Shown piece by piece: positions 18,901-28,742 of a stretch of DNA of 64,000 nucleotides. The notes beneath the pieces were generated by a model. The model was not told where the DNA came from and did no database searches. It saw only the letters and a list, made by a program, of their open reading frames with translations. This DNA is from Clostridium sp. Cult1 (GTDB lineage: Bacteria; Bacillota; Clostridia; Tissierellales; Tepidimicrobiaceae). Position 1 is the first letter of the stretch. Each line of letters starts with the position of its first letter. The position numbers were made by a program, and so were the translations under genes. The stretch is from assembly GCF_021655095.1 (NCBI RefSeq), contig NZ_PPXW01000001.1, positions 434,546 through 498,545 on the forward strand, in the 5' to 3' direction.

Positions 18901-21066
18901 ATCTGTAATATTCTCATTGTCCAACTCATTATCAAACCAATTAGAATGATCTGTTACTGCAAAAAAATCGGCCTTACCCTTATCCCTTGCCCAAGAATAT
19001 GCATCATCTGGCGTGCCTGTACCATCGGAAACATTGGTATGGGAATGTAGTTGTCCAAAACGGAATCCATATTCTAATTCACCAATAGTGAAGGTCCAAG
19101 TTTTAGATACTTCGTTGCCCTTATTGTCCTTTACTCTAACCATAACTGTATGATTCCCTAACTTCAAATCTTCTTCTGGTGTATAGGTAATATTTTCTTC
19201 TGTTATGGTTGTATTTTCTGTTACGTCTATTCCATCAATAAACATTTGTATAGAATTAGTGTCTATTCCAGATGGATCTTCATATTCTGCTCTTATTGTT
19301 GGTTTCGTGACGGTTTCATCTAATATAGCGTCTTCTTTTGGTTCTATATTGAAAATCCTTGGCGGAGTTATATCTTCATCCACTATTTCTACGAAATATG
19401 GATTATTTTCATCTTCTGGTAACCTAGTTTCATTGGTCCCATCAGTTGCCCATATATAGTATTCTAATCCTGCCATATCTAATTCTGATTTTAATATGAC
19501 AGTAGCATATTCTTCATCAATTAGGAACATTTCTTTTTCTTTATATTCTATTTCTTCTTTAGTTTTATAGAATAATATAACTTCCTCTATTGTCCTATCA
19601 TCTGTAACCTTAGCTTTTATTTCCAAATCTAAATTGATATTTGCTTCAGTTATCGGTTCATGCTCTATAACGGGAGCCTTAGTATCTGGACCTAGTTCAG
19701 TTTTAGTTATGTCATCAGCGCTATATACCCGTAATTGGTAAGTTCCCTTATGTATTGAACCAAATCCTACAATATCAACTAAATCCCCTTCTTCTATATC
19801 TTCTAATTCTGGCATTTTGAATATTATTAAAGTATCTCCCGATAAGTCTTCTATTGTAGTATTAAAATCATAATTTATTTCCCTTATATAAACCTGTTCC
19901 ACCTTAACCCTTTCACATTCATAGTTTCCAGTTTTTATATCGCCAAAAGTAACTAGTTCAGGCTCTGGTAATTCATTATTTTTACTTACAACGGATATAT
20001 CGCCTTCACCTTGTGGAATTATTTCTAATAAACCACCATATTCATCTATTTTACCTGTTACAACTACCTCATCTCCTATTTCTAACCCTAAATCTTCACC
20101 ATATTTATATATATCTATAGCAGCAGTTTCATCTTGGATGAAATAGTTATCGTTTGAATCTATGAAGGTTACTATACCTTGTACTGTGGCAGAATCCCCA
20201 ATATTAAGTTCCCTTGCTTCTGCAATAGTTTGTATAACTAATGGTTTCACCGTCATTTCATGAATTGCATTTATAGACTCATCATAAACTGAGTTAGCTT
20301 CAATTGTAATTACTCCCTCAGCTATCCCTGTTACAACTCCATTTTCATCCACTATAGCTATAGTTTCATCAGAACTTGACCAAGTAACACCTTTTTGTGT
20401 GGTATTTGCTGGAGTATAAATCACATCTAATCTAGTAATGCTACCTACAGATATTTCATTTTCACCTTCTATTTCTATACTCTCCAATGGAATTGGTTCA
20501 ACAGTTCCACCGCTATAAGATGTCCATGTAATATTGTCTACTGTTATTTGAGCATTGGTACTTCCACCAGAAACATGTCTAATTTCAAGAGTAAATTCTC
20601 CTTCTAAATTTATATTGTCTACTTGGAATCTTTGAACACCATCATTAGAAAGATCTAATTCAAATCTTCCTCTTGACTCCCCATTTATTAATAATTCAAC
20701 TTCTCTTTTTGTATTTGTGGTAAATGCCTTCCTAAGGTCTACAGAAAAGTCTCCTATTCCCCTCTCAATAGTTGCATACACCTTAGAATTTGCACCAGAG
20801 CGTCTGAACATCATACCTTTCCCATCTATCTCATATTCATCCAAATCCCCTCTTGCCCCTTCATAATTCCATTCAATCCCATATTCACCTATAAAACTAC
20901 CTGATATATAGGAACTTCCGGAATATTCTAAACCATCAAAAGTCTCTACAAAGGTTTCTTCCTCTGCCACTACCATCATAGGCATTCCTATAGTAAAAAC
21001 ACTGCTTAGAATCATAATCAATGCTAAAAACCCACTCAATCTTTTAATAACTCTATTCTTCAACAT
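15994..21066 (-). CDS. Large secreted multidomain protein with PHP/CehA-type metallohydrolase domain
   Basis: The 1690 residues start with a signal peptide ending near VVAEEE. Reading along: a jelly-roll-like domain (about 38-185), a bacterial Ig-like Big_2 domain (about 192-275, WSSSDETIAIVDENGVVTGI), an OB-fold domain of YhcR/ExeM type (about 278-460), and two Ig-like domains (about 463-665). The PHP metallohydrolase domain of CehA/McbA type spans about 668-925 (GQLHSHTNVSDG, FFAVTDHSNWF, NQLNHPG, APSNNQDNHKGN). A CARDB-like domain, a GATase/ThuA-like fold (about 1120-1380) and a second OB-fold set (about 1385-1590) follow. Metal ligands look intact, so phosphoester or nucleotide hydrolysis outside the cell is plausible. 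It has no anchor of its own; the SLH protein 11 bp upstream may hold it at the surface. Confidence 0.85.
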   Translation of the reverse strand: MLKNRVIKRLSGFLALIMILSSVFTIGMPMMVVAEEETFVETFDGLEYSGSSYISGSFIGEYGIEWNYEGARGDLDEYEIDGKGMMFRRSGANSKVYATIERGIGDFSVDLRKAFTTNTKREVELLINGESRGRFELDLSNDGVQRFQVDNINLEGEFTLEIRHVSGGSTNAQITVDNITWTSYSGGTVEPIPLESIEIEGENEISVGSITRLDVIYTPANTTQKGVTWSSSDETIAIVDENGVVTGIAEGVITIEANSVYDESINAIHEMTVKPLVIQTIAEARELNIGDSATVQGIVTFIDSNDNYFIQDETAAIDIYKYGEDLGLEIGDEVVVTGKIDEYGGLLEIIPQGEGDISVVSKNNELPEPELVTFGDIKTGNYECERVKVEQVYIREINYDFNTTIEDLSGDTLIIFKMPELEDIEEGDLVDIVGFGSIHKGTYQLRVYSADDITKTELGPDTKAPVIEHEPITEANINLDLEIKAKVTDDRTIEEVILFYKTKEEIEYKEKEMFLIDEEYATVILKSELDMAGLEYYIWATDGTNETRLPEDENNPYFVEIVDEDITPPRIFNIEPKEDAILDETVTKPTIRAEYEDPSGIDTNSIQMFIDGIDVTENTTITEENITYTPEEDLKLGNHTVMVRVKDNKGNEVSKTWTFTIGELEYGFRFGQLHSHTNVSDGTGTPDDAYSWARDKGKADFFAVTDHSNWFDNELDNENITDTSQSTSSDWKLLNQKADEYNEDGEYVALAGYEMTWSGSTGGWGHINTFNTPWFVSRNNRDMDLPAYYEKIGEWPESINQLNHPGKTFGDFADFGFYSEETDNVVQLIEVGNGEGPIRGSGYFPSYEYYTRALDKGWHLAPSNNQDNHKGNWITSNEARTVILSEELTRDSIYDGIRDMRVYATENKNLEIMYKINGQVMGSKLRSPDKLNVSININEPDVDDLDQKITRVELISNGGVVAASQNFDNYDIDWNFQLDPMYDYYYVRVAQANGDISVTSPIWVGEVLPVGLSGLDVSSDYFELGDTIELIATVYNNGNSIISNAKVEFYVDSISSENKIGEDIVENIGQGSTAKASARWTPEEARGYNLYAVATIAGVEKTFTVSKRVEAVSKGSAVKVMVDYAHSNHYVSGDYAGMIESLKEMLKVKKMIMVENYQTITDEVLEDIDILIITSPQPKDKGEVNRSKLSHKEIEAVVKFTNGGGSLILTSRANYGDGTGEYQNSIQGNKVLNAIGSNIIFNSDQVVDYENNGGQQYRLYFENYVSEKYNLTLGLGEGDEYSFYSGCSVILKDGGNEENVDFLVKGHSTTKNENAGKTPTGYIEIEQGKVHVLAAEILPSGGKIIASGSTFFSDFEMSGDNRYSNIEITSNILDWLKPERQVEVKTIKEVRDGMPENFGQEFAIEGRVTAMSEAYAKEKNIPNAFFEVIYIQDETGGITIFGVSQTKLSLGTKVRIIGTAGQYEGDYQLQINNEVEDLVVLDEQIKEVEPKLLSTADSMKKENEGWLVKVQGIVTRIDIEDNSLYVKDDSGKEARVYVNGYIGGNPDYRYGLGRWDPKIKVGDVVSVIGLVSTDPVGPRLRVRNTSEIIRISDEYPIVIRGVEKTEVGDKFGVKVDVENIADDNINGVIIIKPIDDKDRSYKVIYKDVKLSLGLNTVEFILDTADYINGIKNIKVYIWDSLENMKPLADI

Positions 21067-21077
21067 GGTTACCCCCT

Positions 21078-22928
21078 TTATCCATCGATTATCTCAACAT
21101 CAAATTCTAAGAACCTATTTAATGGTTCATTTATCTTAAATATCAATTTATAATCCCCCAATATGGTATCTTTAGGTACCATAAAAGTATGGCTAAAACC
21201 TCCCACTTCATTGGTTTTCAATTGATCTACAGTTATCATTTCATTTCCGTCTTTATTCTGTAATTTTAATGTTATATCGATATCAGATAACCCTACATTA
21301 TTTCTTAGCACTTCACCTCTAATAGCTATTGTTTCATTTAACATATATTTTTCTTTATCTAATTCTATATTTACTTTATATCCTTCATTTATTTCCAATA
21401 ATTTTATATCCAGTTCTTTAGCTATATTTACCGGATCGTTAGCTTTAATGATCAACTTATACTCACCTAGGATAGTATCTTTCGGTACCATAAATGTATA
21501 GTTAAATTCTCCATTTTCAACTGTTTTAAATTGATCTACACTAATAGGTTCAGCCCCCAATTTTAATGTTATATCAATATTTGATAGTCCAATATTATTT
21601 TTAGAAACTTTGCCGGATAATGTTATTGCTTCGTCTATGGTAAATTCATTTTTATCCAGTTTAACAACAAATTGATAGTCTATAGGTATAGGTTTATTGT
21701 CATCTTCATCATCATCCTTTTCATCATCTTTGTAATCATCCTTTGGTTTGGCTTTCGTGTCAGTAATAGTTCTTTTTGCTCCATTTTTCTCAATGATTCT
21801 TCCATCTTTTATACTTAATTTTGCTCCCTTTTTAATCCTATTACCATTTAATTCAAAATCCTGATTAGCAATAACTGACTCAATATCACCCTGTACTTCT
21901 ATTTCTACATCAATAGATTTTATTATTAGTTTAACTACTTTAGATTTCCGTTCAATTTTAATATTTGATTTTCCTTTGACTTCCATATCTTCAATTAAAG
22001 TTTTATTTCTAATAGTGAAATTAGTATTTTCATTTATAGTAACTGAAGATACTTTTGAATTATCTAATACAACGTGAATTACTCCATTCACCTTATTAGT
22101 TACTATCTTTTTTATAGTTGAATTTCTTATTAATACACTGCCTAGTCCTCCACCTGTAATATAGATTGTCCCATCAACGGTTATATTATCTAAAATAACA
22201 TCTCCATTCCCAATACCTTCTAGTAAAAACAAATCCCCTTTTATATGCATATCTTTTAATTCTACATCTGAAACATTTACTAATAAATTGTTAGCTACAA
22301 TCCCTGAATATTCTCCCTCAAGATTAATTATCTCTCCGCTTACATTAGTAATTATCTTCATAGATTCAGCTCTAGTAATTGGTGCAGTAGGTCGAAAAGT
22401 TCCGTCTGCATATCCCGATATATATCCCTTTCCCTTAAGAATGGAAACGTATTCCCGAGCCCAACTACTTATTTTACTTTGGTCAACAAATCTATTATTA
22501 TTACTTAAGACGTCACCTTCTAGCCCAAAAATAGTAACTATAATTTTTGCTACTTCCTGCCTTGTAATCGGGCTATTTGGTCTGAAAATATTATTGCCAT
22601 ACCCTTCAACATATCCTGATTTTACAGCTTTAGCTACTTCATCATAAAACCAATCTTTTTTATCCACATCTTTAAAAGATATTTCAGCTTCTCCATAGCT
22701 ACCAATTACATTATTAATAATTCTTACGAATTCTGCCCTAGTAATATAATCATCTGGTTTTAATCTTCCATCTGGATAACCTGAAATAATCCCTTTTGAT
22801 AATAGATAGTCCATTTCAGCTTGTGCCCAATGTCCTTCACCGTAGGATGAAGTGTTTACGGTAAAGAATAGAAAACAGATAATTATAAAACTAATTGTTA
22901 TGCCTTTACTAATTTTACGTATTTTCAA
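21078..22928 (-). CDS. S-layer-anchored protein with three SLH domains
   Basis: A signal peptide (ISKGITISFIIICFLFFTVN) is followed by three S-layer homology domains (about 30-195), each with the pattern GIISGYPDGRLKPDDYITRAE or close to it. SLH domains bind secondary cell-wall polymer and fix proteins to the surface. Residues about 200-385 are regularly spaced hydrophobic strands reminiscent of a parallel beta helix. An acidic Lys/Asp linker follows, then two ~100-residue repeats sharing DITLKL and TFMVPKDTILG. The start is a TTG after AAAAGGGGGGG. It shares an operon with the PHP-domain protein, for which it may be anchor or partner (inference). Confidence 0.88.
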   Translation of the reverse strand: MKIRKISKGITISFIIICFLFFTVNTSSYGEGHWAQAEMDYLLSKGIISGYPDGRLKPDDYITRAEFVRIINNVIGSYGEAEISFKDVDKKDWFYDEVAKAVKSGYVEGYGNNIFRPNSPITRQEVAKIIVTIFGLEGDVLSNNNRFVDQSKISSWAREYVSILKGKGYISGYADGTFRPTAPITRAESMKIITNVSGEIINLEGEYSGIVANNLLVNVSDVELKDMHIKGDLFLLEGIGNGDVILDNITVDGTIYITGGGLGSVLIRNSTIKKIVTNKVNGVIHVVLDNSKVSSVTINENTNFTIRNKTLIEDMEVKGKSNIKIERKSKVVKLIIKSIDVEIEVQGDIESVIANQDFELNGNRIKKGAKLSIKDGRIIEKNGAKRTITDTKAKPKDDYKDDEKDDDEDDNKPIPIDYQFVVKLDKNEFTIDEAITLSGKVSKNNIGLSNIDITLKLGAEPISVDQFKTVENGEFNYTFMVPKDTILGEYKLIIKANDPVNIAKELDIKLLEINEGYKVNIELDKEKYMLNETIAIRGEVLRNNVGLSDIDITLKLQNKDGNEMITVDQLKTNEVGGFSHTFMVPKDTILGDYKLIFKINEPLNRFLEFDVEIIDG

Positions 22929-23222
22929 CTTCTTACCCCCCCTTTTGAATATTTTATGAATTACTTATTTGAACAATTATTATAGCATATTTAAATATCT
23001 AATAAATTGTGTGATTTCAACAAACAATTATTTGACAAAATACGCATTATCTAACAAAATTAGAGTCGACTTTCCCATATAATAGACTATATAATAAAAC
23101 AAAGGGATGACTATATCTAAATGTTAATCTATAATTTATCAGGGTATTAAATATAAGAAGTTAGAATTTTCTAAATAAGGCATTAAACTTAATGATAATC
23201 ATCTAATGAAATGGGGGATATA

Positions 23223-24164
23223 ATGGATAATAGTAAAGCCTTAAGGATATTAGAGAATATAAAAAAGGTAATTATAGGTAAAGATGATGTTATTGAAAAG
23301 GTTTTAATCGCCATCCTCGCCAGAGGCCATCTTTTGGTAGAAGATATTCCAGGTGTAGGAAAGACTACTTTAGCAAAAGCCTTGGCTAAAAGTATGGAAC
23401 TATCCTATAAAAGAGTTCAATTTACACCAGATTTAATGCCTTCAGATATTATTGGTATAAATATTTATAATAAAGATACAGGAACTTTCACCTTTAAAAA
23501 AGGACCTATATTTAATCAAATATTTCTAGCTGACGAGATAAACCGCACATCTCCTAAAACTCAATCTAGCCTATTACAAGCTATGGAAGAAGGAGAAATA
23601 TCCACAGAAGAAAAAGATTATGTTCTAGAAAAACCTTTTATAGTATTAGCCACTCAAAACCCCCTAGAATATCAAGGTACATTCCCATTACCCGAAGCCC
23701 AGTTAGACCGATTTTTAATGCGTTTATCCCTTGGATATCCAGAAAAAGAATATGAAATAGAAATACTAAAAAAGTATGGCTCAATTAAAAAACTTAATCT
23801 TATAGAACCTGTAGTCTCTAGAGAAGATATACTAAATATGCAATCTATAGTTGATAATCTTACAGTCCATAATGATATTTTGGAATACATAGTAAATATC
23901 GTTAATGCTACTAGGAGCTGTGAAGATTTACGATTAGGAGCAAGCCCTAGGGCCTCCATTGATTTGTTAAAAGTGTCTAAAGCCAAAGCATTTCTAGATG
24001 GTCGAGACTATGTTATACCAGATGATGTCAAGAAAATGGCCCTACCTGTACTAAGCCATAGACTAATCCTTTCACCAGAAGCTAGAATTGAAAGAAAGAC
24101 TATAGAAGAAATTCTAAAGGAAGTACTTAAAAAAGTATTTATACCGGTGATACCAAATGACTAA
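23223..24164 (+). CDS. MoxR-family AAA+ ATPase
   Basis: The 313-residue AAA+ ATPase has Walker A GVGKTTLAKA, Walker B IFLADEINRTSPKTQ, sensor segment VLATQNPLEYQGTFPLPEAQ and arginine-finger motif LDRFLMRL, all typical of MoxR. MoxR proteins act as chaperones, often with a DUF58 and VWA or transglutaminase partner, exactly the arrangement here. The ATG at 23223 is preferred because the GGGGGAT before it serves as ribosome binding site; an ATG at 23211 lies inside that stretch. A TTGACA at 23032 and a TATAAT-like sequence near 23078 are possible promoter elements. It overlaps the DUF58 gene by 8 bases. Confidence 0.95.
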   Translation: MDNSKALRILENIKKVIIGKDDVIEKVLIAILARGHLLVEDIPGVGKTTLAKALAKSMELSYKRVQFTPDLMPSDIIGINIYNKDTGTFTFKKGPIFNQIFLADEINRTSPKTQSSLLQAMEEGEISTEEKDYVLEKPFIVLATQNPLEYQGTFPLPEAQLDRFLMRLSLGYPEKEYEIEILKKYGSIKKLNLIEPVVSREDILNMQSIVDNLTVHNDILEYIVNIVNATRSCEDLRLGASPRASIDLLKVSKAKAFLDGRDYVIPDDVKKMALPVLSHRLILSPEARIERKTIEEILKEVLKKVFIPVIPND

Positions 24165-25356
24165 TATGAAGATTATCTTTACATCCATTATATTAATTGT
24201 CTTCCTTCTATTTGTTGGTGGAACTATGCCCTATTTTTTGTTCTACATATTTTTACTCATATTTTTAATTCCCCTGTTTCACAGTCTAATTATTCGTCAT
24301 AAGCTTAAAGGCTATGTCCAAATTCCAGAAGACTCCTTATACGCAGGAGAAGAGATTTCAATTAATTATGAGATAAACAATGGAAGCAATTTTAATATTC
24401 CTTATTTAGAAATCCAAAACCATATATCAAAACAGTTAACGGGTATAGCACCACCTGAAATTATAACTAATTTAAAACCAAAGGAATCTTTCCGCCATAA
24501 GGAAACCATAGTATTAAAAAGACGAGGTTATTATCAGCTAGGGGAAATAGAAGTTAATATCCGGGATGTTTTTGGACTTTATTCTTTGAGAAAGAAGGTT
24601 GCCTCAGAAGCATCTCTTTTAGTCTATCCAAAACCAATTGATCTTAATTCCTTTAAAATAACCGCCGTAGAACAATTAGGTGAATTACTAATTGAAAACT
24701 TTGCTTTTCAAGACAGAAGTAGAATATCCACTATAAGAGAATTTAGGGAAGGAGATTCAGTAAAATCTATCCATTGGAAACTATCAGCTAAGGTTGATAA
24801 TCTAATAATTAAGGACTATGAAAACCGTGGAGATACTTATGTAGTAATATTTATAGATAATTACAAGAAATACTTTCAGAAGGATGTAGACAGGCGTCTA
24901 GAAGACAAAGCTGTAGATATTGCCCTTAGTATAGTTAACTACTATCTAAATAAAAATATACCTGTCCATTTATATACTCAGGATGGAGAAAAAATAGTTG
25001 AAATATACGGAGAACAAAACTCTGATATAAAGCCTTTTCTAATAGGGTTTGCCAAATTTAAAGGTAATGGCACTAGGAACTTTAATCCTTCTATCCAAAA
25101 TAAAGCAAATACCCTTAGAAAAGGTGCTACCGTCATAATCATTACCCCTAACTTAGATAAACCTAAAGGTACCCTTGGTATATTATTAAAAACCAAGTAT
25201 CTAAAACCTTTAATCATAGTTACTACAGATAAAGAAAATAACTCAGGCATCCTAGACCCTATAGTGGAAAAAGGGCTTAGACAGGAAGCCATTCCTCTAT
25301 ATATATTAGACTATAAGGCCAATATAAAAGAAGCTCTGGAGGGTAAAAATGGATAA
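24157..25356 (+). CDS. DUF58 domain protein
   Basis: Two N-terminal hydrophobic segments (IILIVFLLFVGG and FLLIFLIPLFHSLII) are followed by a beta-sandwich region and the DUF58 core with IREFREGDSVKSIHWKLSAK (about 192-211). That motif defines the family. A VWA-like C-terminal part contains VVIFIDNYKK. DUF58 proteins are encoded with MoxR ATPases and transglutaminase-like proteins, and their biochemical role is unresolved. It overlaps the MoxR gene by 8 bases and the next gene by 8 bases, so translation is coupled. Confidence 0.93.
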   Translation: MTNMKIIFTSIILIVFLLFVGGTMPYFLFYIFLLIFLIPLFHSLIIRHKLKGYVQIPEDSLYAGEEISINYEINNGSNFNIPYLEIQNHISKQLTGIAPPEIITNLKPKESFRHKETIVLKRRGYYQLGEIEVNIRDVFGLYSLRKKVASEASLLVYPKPIDLNSFKITAVEQLGELLIENFAFQDRSRISTIREFREGDSVKSIHWKLSAKVDNLIIKDYENRGDTYVVIFIDNYKKYFQKDVDRRLEDKAVDIALSIVNYYLNKNIPVHLYTQDGEKIVEIYGEQNSDIKPFLIGFAKFKGNGTRNFNPSIQNKANTLRKGATVIIITPNLDKPKGTLGILLKTKYLKPLIIVTTDKENNSGILDPIVEKGLRQEAIPLYILDYKANIKEALEGKNG

Positions 25357-27646
25357 AGTCTTTAATAAAAATGTAAAAATTATAAAAAATATTATCTATT
25401 CCTCTATGGTATTTACCCTTGCCTATATGCTAGGACTGGCCATCAGAATAGAGCTTAATATTCCACTGCAAATTTTAATGGTTTTATGGATTAGTATAAT
25501 AGTAAATTTTTTCCTACTAAATCCTATATCCCTCTATATTCTTATTGCCATAATTTTTATAGCAGTTATATTTATAACTCGTTTTTTCACCCCTTATATG
25601 ATTATATTTTTACAGAGAACTTACCTTTTATTTGAAAATATACTTGACCATATAAAATATGTAGAAAATATATATCCTGAAAACCAAGTATTGTTTTGGG
25701 GAATCCTTGTGGTTTTATTATCTATTTTTACAGGATATATTATATTTAAAAATAATAAAATATATATTTTATTACCTATTTATATAGGTAGTTTCCTATA
25801 CTACTGGTATATACATTATGATGAAGCCTATTGGATGATAGCCTTGTTTCTCCTACTCTTTATAATTTTAGCAGGCTTAGATAAGTACTCTAAAGAAAAA
25901 GAAAATATAAAAAATCATACTAATGTTAACTTTGAAAAGCTATATAAGCCTTGGCTAAGAACTATAATTAGATATAGTTTCATGATAATAATCTTAGCCC
26001 TACTACTGCCTAAAAGTTCTAAAACCATTCAATGGACTTGGCTTGAAGATAAAATTCAAAATACCTTCCCTAGTATTAAGAATTTACGTTCAACTAACAC
26101 CTTCAGCAAAAAATATGGTAAGGCTGGTTTATTCGACTTTTCAATAACAGGCTATCAAAAAGAAAGTTCAAGACTTGGAGGTCCAGTTAGTCTAAATGAG
26201 GATTTGATTATGACAATCTATGGAGAAGGACCTATTTATCTTCGTGGGAATGTAAAACTCATATATACAGGAGATACATGGGAAGCTATGCCTCAGGTCT
26301 GGAAAAGCTATAAATTAGGAGAAGATTTTAGCAATACCTCAAAGTATTTACAAGAGAACTACTATAATAAAACCTCCGTTGAAATACTTTATAATTCCTT
26401 TGCCTCAACCACCCTATTTAGCCCTTATAAAGGTTCTATTGTAAACTTTAAAGATAATGGGGATCACCTAAAGGTAGGAGCCGATGGTGAATTGATCTTC
26501 CCACAGGGAATATACTCTAATGAAAACTATATAGTAGAAGTATTAAGCCCCCTTCCCTATAACCAATTATTAGGCCTTGGAATAAACCGAAAAAAAGAAA
26601 ATTTATACCAACTACCTAGCTATTTGCAAATACCTAAAGATAGAATAACGGATTCTACAAGGGAGCTGGTAAAAGAGATTGTAAAAGATGCAGAAACGGA
26701 TTTTGAAAAAGCCTTAGCCATAGAAAATCATCTACGCAATAACTATAGATATACTTTAGATGTAGAAATAGTCCCTGAAAATAGAGAGTTTATTGATTAT
26801 TTTCTATTTGAAGGTAAAGAGGGTTACTGCACCTACTATGCAACGGCTATGGCCATAATGCTCCGTTTAGAAGGTATACCAACTAGATATATAGAAGGGT
26901 ATTTAGCCGATGATTCAATAGAAAAAGGCGTCTATGAAGTCAGACATAAAAATGCCCACACTTGGGTAGAAGCCTTTATAGAACCAGTAGGTTGGATGAT
27001 CTTCGAGCCAACACCAGCCTATCCAATATTGGATAGAATAGATGAAAGCCTTTTAGATGAATCTAAAGAAAAGATAGGAGCTGAAGAAGGAGAAGAACTC
27101 AATACAAAAGATAGAAGTTTCTGGACAGATATAGAAATGCCTAGAATGGAAATAGATGAAAACCTTGAGAATGGCAATATAAATATAGATAATGAAAAAA
27201 ATTCTCGTAATATAATGGTCTACCTACCCAAAAATACACCAGTAATTATTGTAGGCTTACTTCTATTAATTTTGTCAATAAAATTTATAGAAAGATTTAT
27301 CAAAATTCAATACCAAAATTATAAAATAACAAAATTGCCAAATAAAGAAAGAATCATTTACCTCTATAATGAAATTATCAAACTAACAAATCTATTAGGA
27401 TATAATCAAAAACATGGAGAAACCCATTATGAATATGCTAATAGAATTGCTCATAGTTTCTTCTTATTTGCTACAGATAAAGATTTAAAAGAAATTACAG
27501 AAATCTTTGTAAAAAATAAATATAGTGCATCGCCTACTCCAGATGAAGACATACTTGAATTAGAAAGTTATAGAAAGACTATGGAAAGACGGCTTAAAAA
27601 CTATTTAGGATTTAAGACTTATTATTATGGCAAATATTTTAAATAA
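25349..27646 (+). CDS. Transglutaminase-like membrane protein of the MoxR operon
   Basis: The 765 residues comprise five or six N-terminal TM segments, an extracytoplasmic region with a transglutaminase-like core, one TM near residue 635 (VIIVGLLLLILSIKF) and a DUF4129-like cytoplasmic tail. The catalytic triad is visible: Cys in EGYCTYYATAMAIMLR, His in NAHTWVEAFI and Asp/Glu region FEPTPAYP. Proteins of this shape complete the MoxR-DUF58 operon in many bacteria and may modify or cleave cell-envelope proteins. GGAGG precedes the ATG, inside the end of the DUF58 gene. No clear terminator was seen after it. Confidence 0.92.
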   Translation: MDKVFNKNVKIIKNIIYSSMVFTLAYMLGLAIRIELNIPLQILMVLWISIIVNFFLLNPISLYILIAIIFIAVIFITRFFTPYMIIFLQRTYLLFENILDHIKYVENIYPENQVLFWGILVVLLSIFTGYIIFKNNKIYILLPIYIGSFLYYWYIHYDEAYWMIALFLLLFIILAGLDKYSKEKENIKNHTNVNFEKLYKPWLRTIIRYSFMIIILALLLPKSSKTIQWTWLEDKIQNTFPSIKNLRSTNTFSKKYGKAGLFDFSITGYQKESSRLGGPVSLNEDLIMTIYGEGPIYLRGNVKLIYTGDTWEAMPQVWKSYKLGEDFSNTSKYLQENYYNKTSVEILYNSFASTTLFSPYKGSIVNFKDNGDHLKVGADGELIFPQGIYSNENYIVEVLSPLPYNQLLGLGINRKKENLYQLPSYLQIPKDRITDSTRELVKEIVKDAETDFEKALAIENHLRNNYRYTLDVEIVPENREFIDYFLFEGKEGYCTYYATAMAIMLRLEGIPTRYIEGYLADDSIEKGVYEVRHKNAHTWVEAFIEPVGWMIFEPTPAYPILDRIDESLLDESKEKIGAEEGEELNTKDRSFWTDIEMPRMEIDENLENGNINIDNEKNSRNIMVYLPKNTPVIIVGLLLLILSIKFIERFIKIQYQNYKITKLPNKERIIYLYNEIIKLTNLLGYNQKHGETHYEYANRIAHSFFLFATDKDLKEITEIFVKNKYSASPTPDEDILELESYRKTMERRLKNYLGFKTYYYGKYFK

Positions 27647-27773
27647 AGTATAAATATTTTTTTAGCAAACCCTTTTTATTATAGATATTTTTTATTGGAT
27701 TTGTTCTAGGTTCTATGTTAATCTATCTTGGGATGTTAGCAATCATCAGAAATTGATAAAGGGAGAGATGTAA

Positions 27774-28703
27774 ATGAAGGGAATTATAAAAGTATTGCCA
27801 ATTCCAGCTGTAGCATTATTCCTAGCTTTAGCCGCTACAGGCAATCTAGTATTATCCTACGGTAATATCTATAGAAATATATTTGGCATCTTTGCAGGAA
27901 TTACTTTTATTTTAATATTGGCTAAAATTATAAAATATCCTAAAAATGTAGCTGAAGATCTAAAAAACCCAGTAATAGCTAGTGTTTTTCCTGCTCTTTC
28001 CATGGGAATCATGCTTATAGCTACCTATATTAAGCCCTTTAAACCATCCTTAGCTTTTGGCATATGGGTTATTGGATTGGCCTTACACATTATTTTAATT
28101 CTATATTTTACAATAAAATATGTTTTTAATTTTAATATTAAAAAAGTATTTCCTAGTTGGTATATAGTCTATGTTGGAATCGTGGTAGGATCTGTAACTG
28201 CCCCAGCTTTTGACATGGCAAATATTGGGCAAGTACTATTTTGGTTCGGTTTTATATCCTATTTAATATTATTACCAATTATCCTATATAGGATTTTAAA
28301 AATTAAAGAAATTCCTGAACCAGCTATGCCCACCTTAGTAATTTTAGCTGCACCTGCCAGCCTTTGTTTAGCTGGATATATGAATTCTTTTCAAAATAAA
28401 AACATGTTTATAGTTTGGCTATTATTAACTTTATCTCAGCTTACATTGCTCTATGTATTGTTACAGCTTCCTAAACTATTAAAACTGCCATTTTATCCTA
28501 GTTATTCAGCCTTCACCTTTCCATTGGTCATAAGTGGAATATCCTTAAAATTAACCAATGGTTTCTTGATTAATGCTGGAAAGGAAATATCCTTTTTAAA
28601 ATACTTAGTAAAATTTGAGGAATTATTGGCGGTAATAATTGTTCTCTATGTATTGATAAGATATATTGGATTCCTATTTTCAAAAACTGCAACTGCTAAA
28701 TAA
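27774..28703 (+). CDS. TDT-family (TehA-like) transporter
   Basis: The 309 residues have ten hydrophobic segments and match the tellurite-resistance/dicarboxylate transporter family: an N-terminal IPAVALFLALAATGNLV, WYIVYVGIVVGSVTAPAF near the middle and APASLCLAGYMNSF in the second half, the equivalents of the repeated family motifs. Related proteins carry C4-dicarboxylates, sulfite or anions; the substrate here is unknown. AAGGGAGAG precedes the ATG. It lies 127 bp after the transglutaminase gene on the same strand and ends in a strong terminator. Confidence 0.85.
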   Translation: MKGIIKVLPIPAVALFLALAATGNLVLSYGNIYRNIFGIFAGITFILILAKIIKYPKNVAEDLKNPVIASVFPALSMGIMLIATYIKPFKPSLAFGIWVIGLALHIILILYFTIKYVFNFNIKKVFPSWYIVYVGIVVGSVTAPAFDMANIGQVLFWFGFISYLILLPIILYRILKIKEIPEPAMPTLVILAAPASLCLAGYMNSFQNKNMFIVWLLLTLSQLTLLYVLLQLPKLLKLPFYPSYSAFTFPLVISGISLKLTNGFLINAGKEISFLKYLVKFEELLAVIIVLYVLIRYIGFLFSKTATAK

Positions 28704-28708
28704 ACCAT

Positions 28709-28742
28709 AAAAAACACCACTAATACTTGAGTGGTGTTTTTT
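28709..28742. terminator. Bidirectional terminator between convergent genes
   Basis: Arms 28709-28721 and 28730-28742 (A-run plus CACCACT/AGTGGTG plus T-run) pair perfectly around an 8-base loop. It serves the TDT gene on the plus strand and the convergent C_GCAxxG_C_C gene, whose stop overlaps it. Confidence 0.92.
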
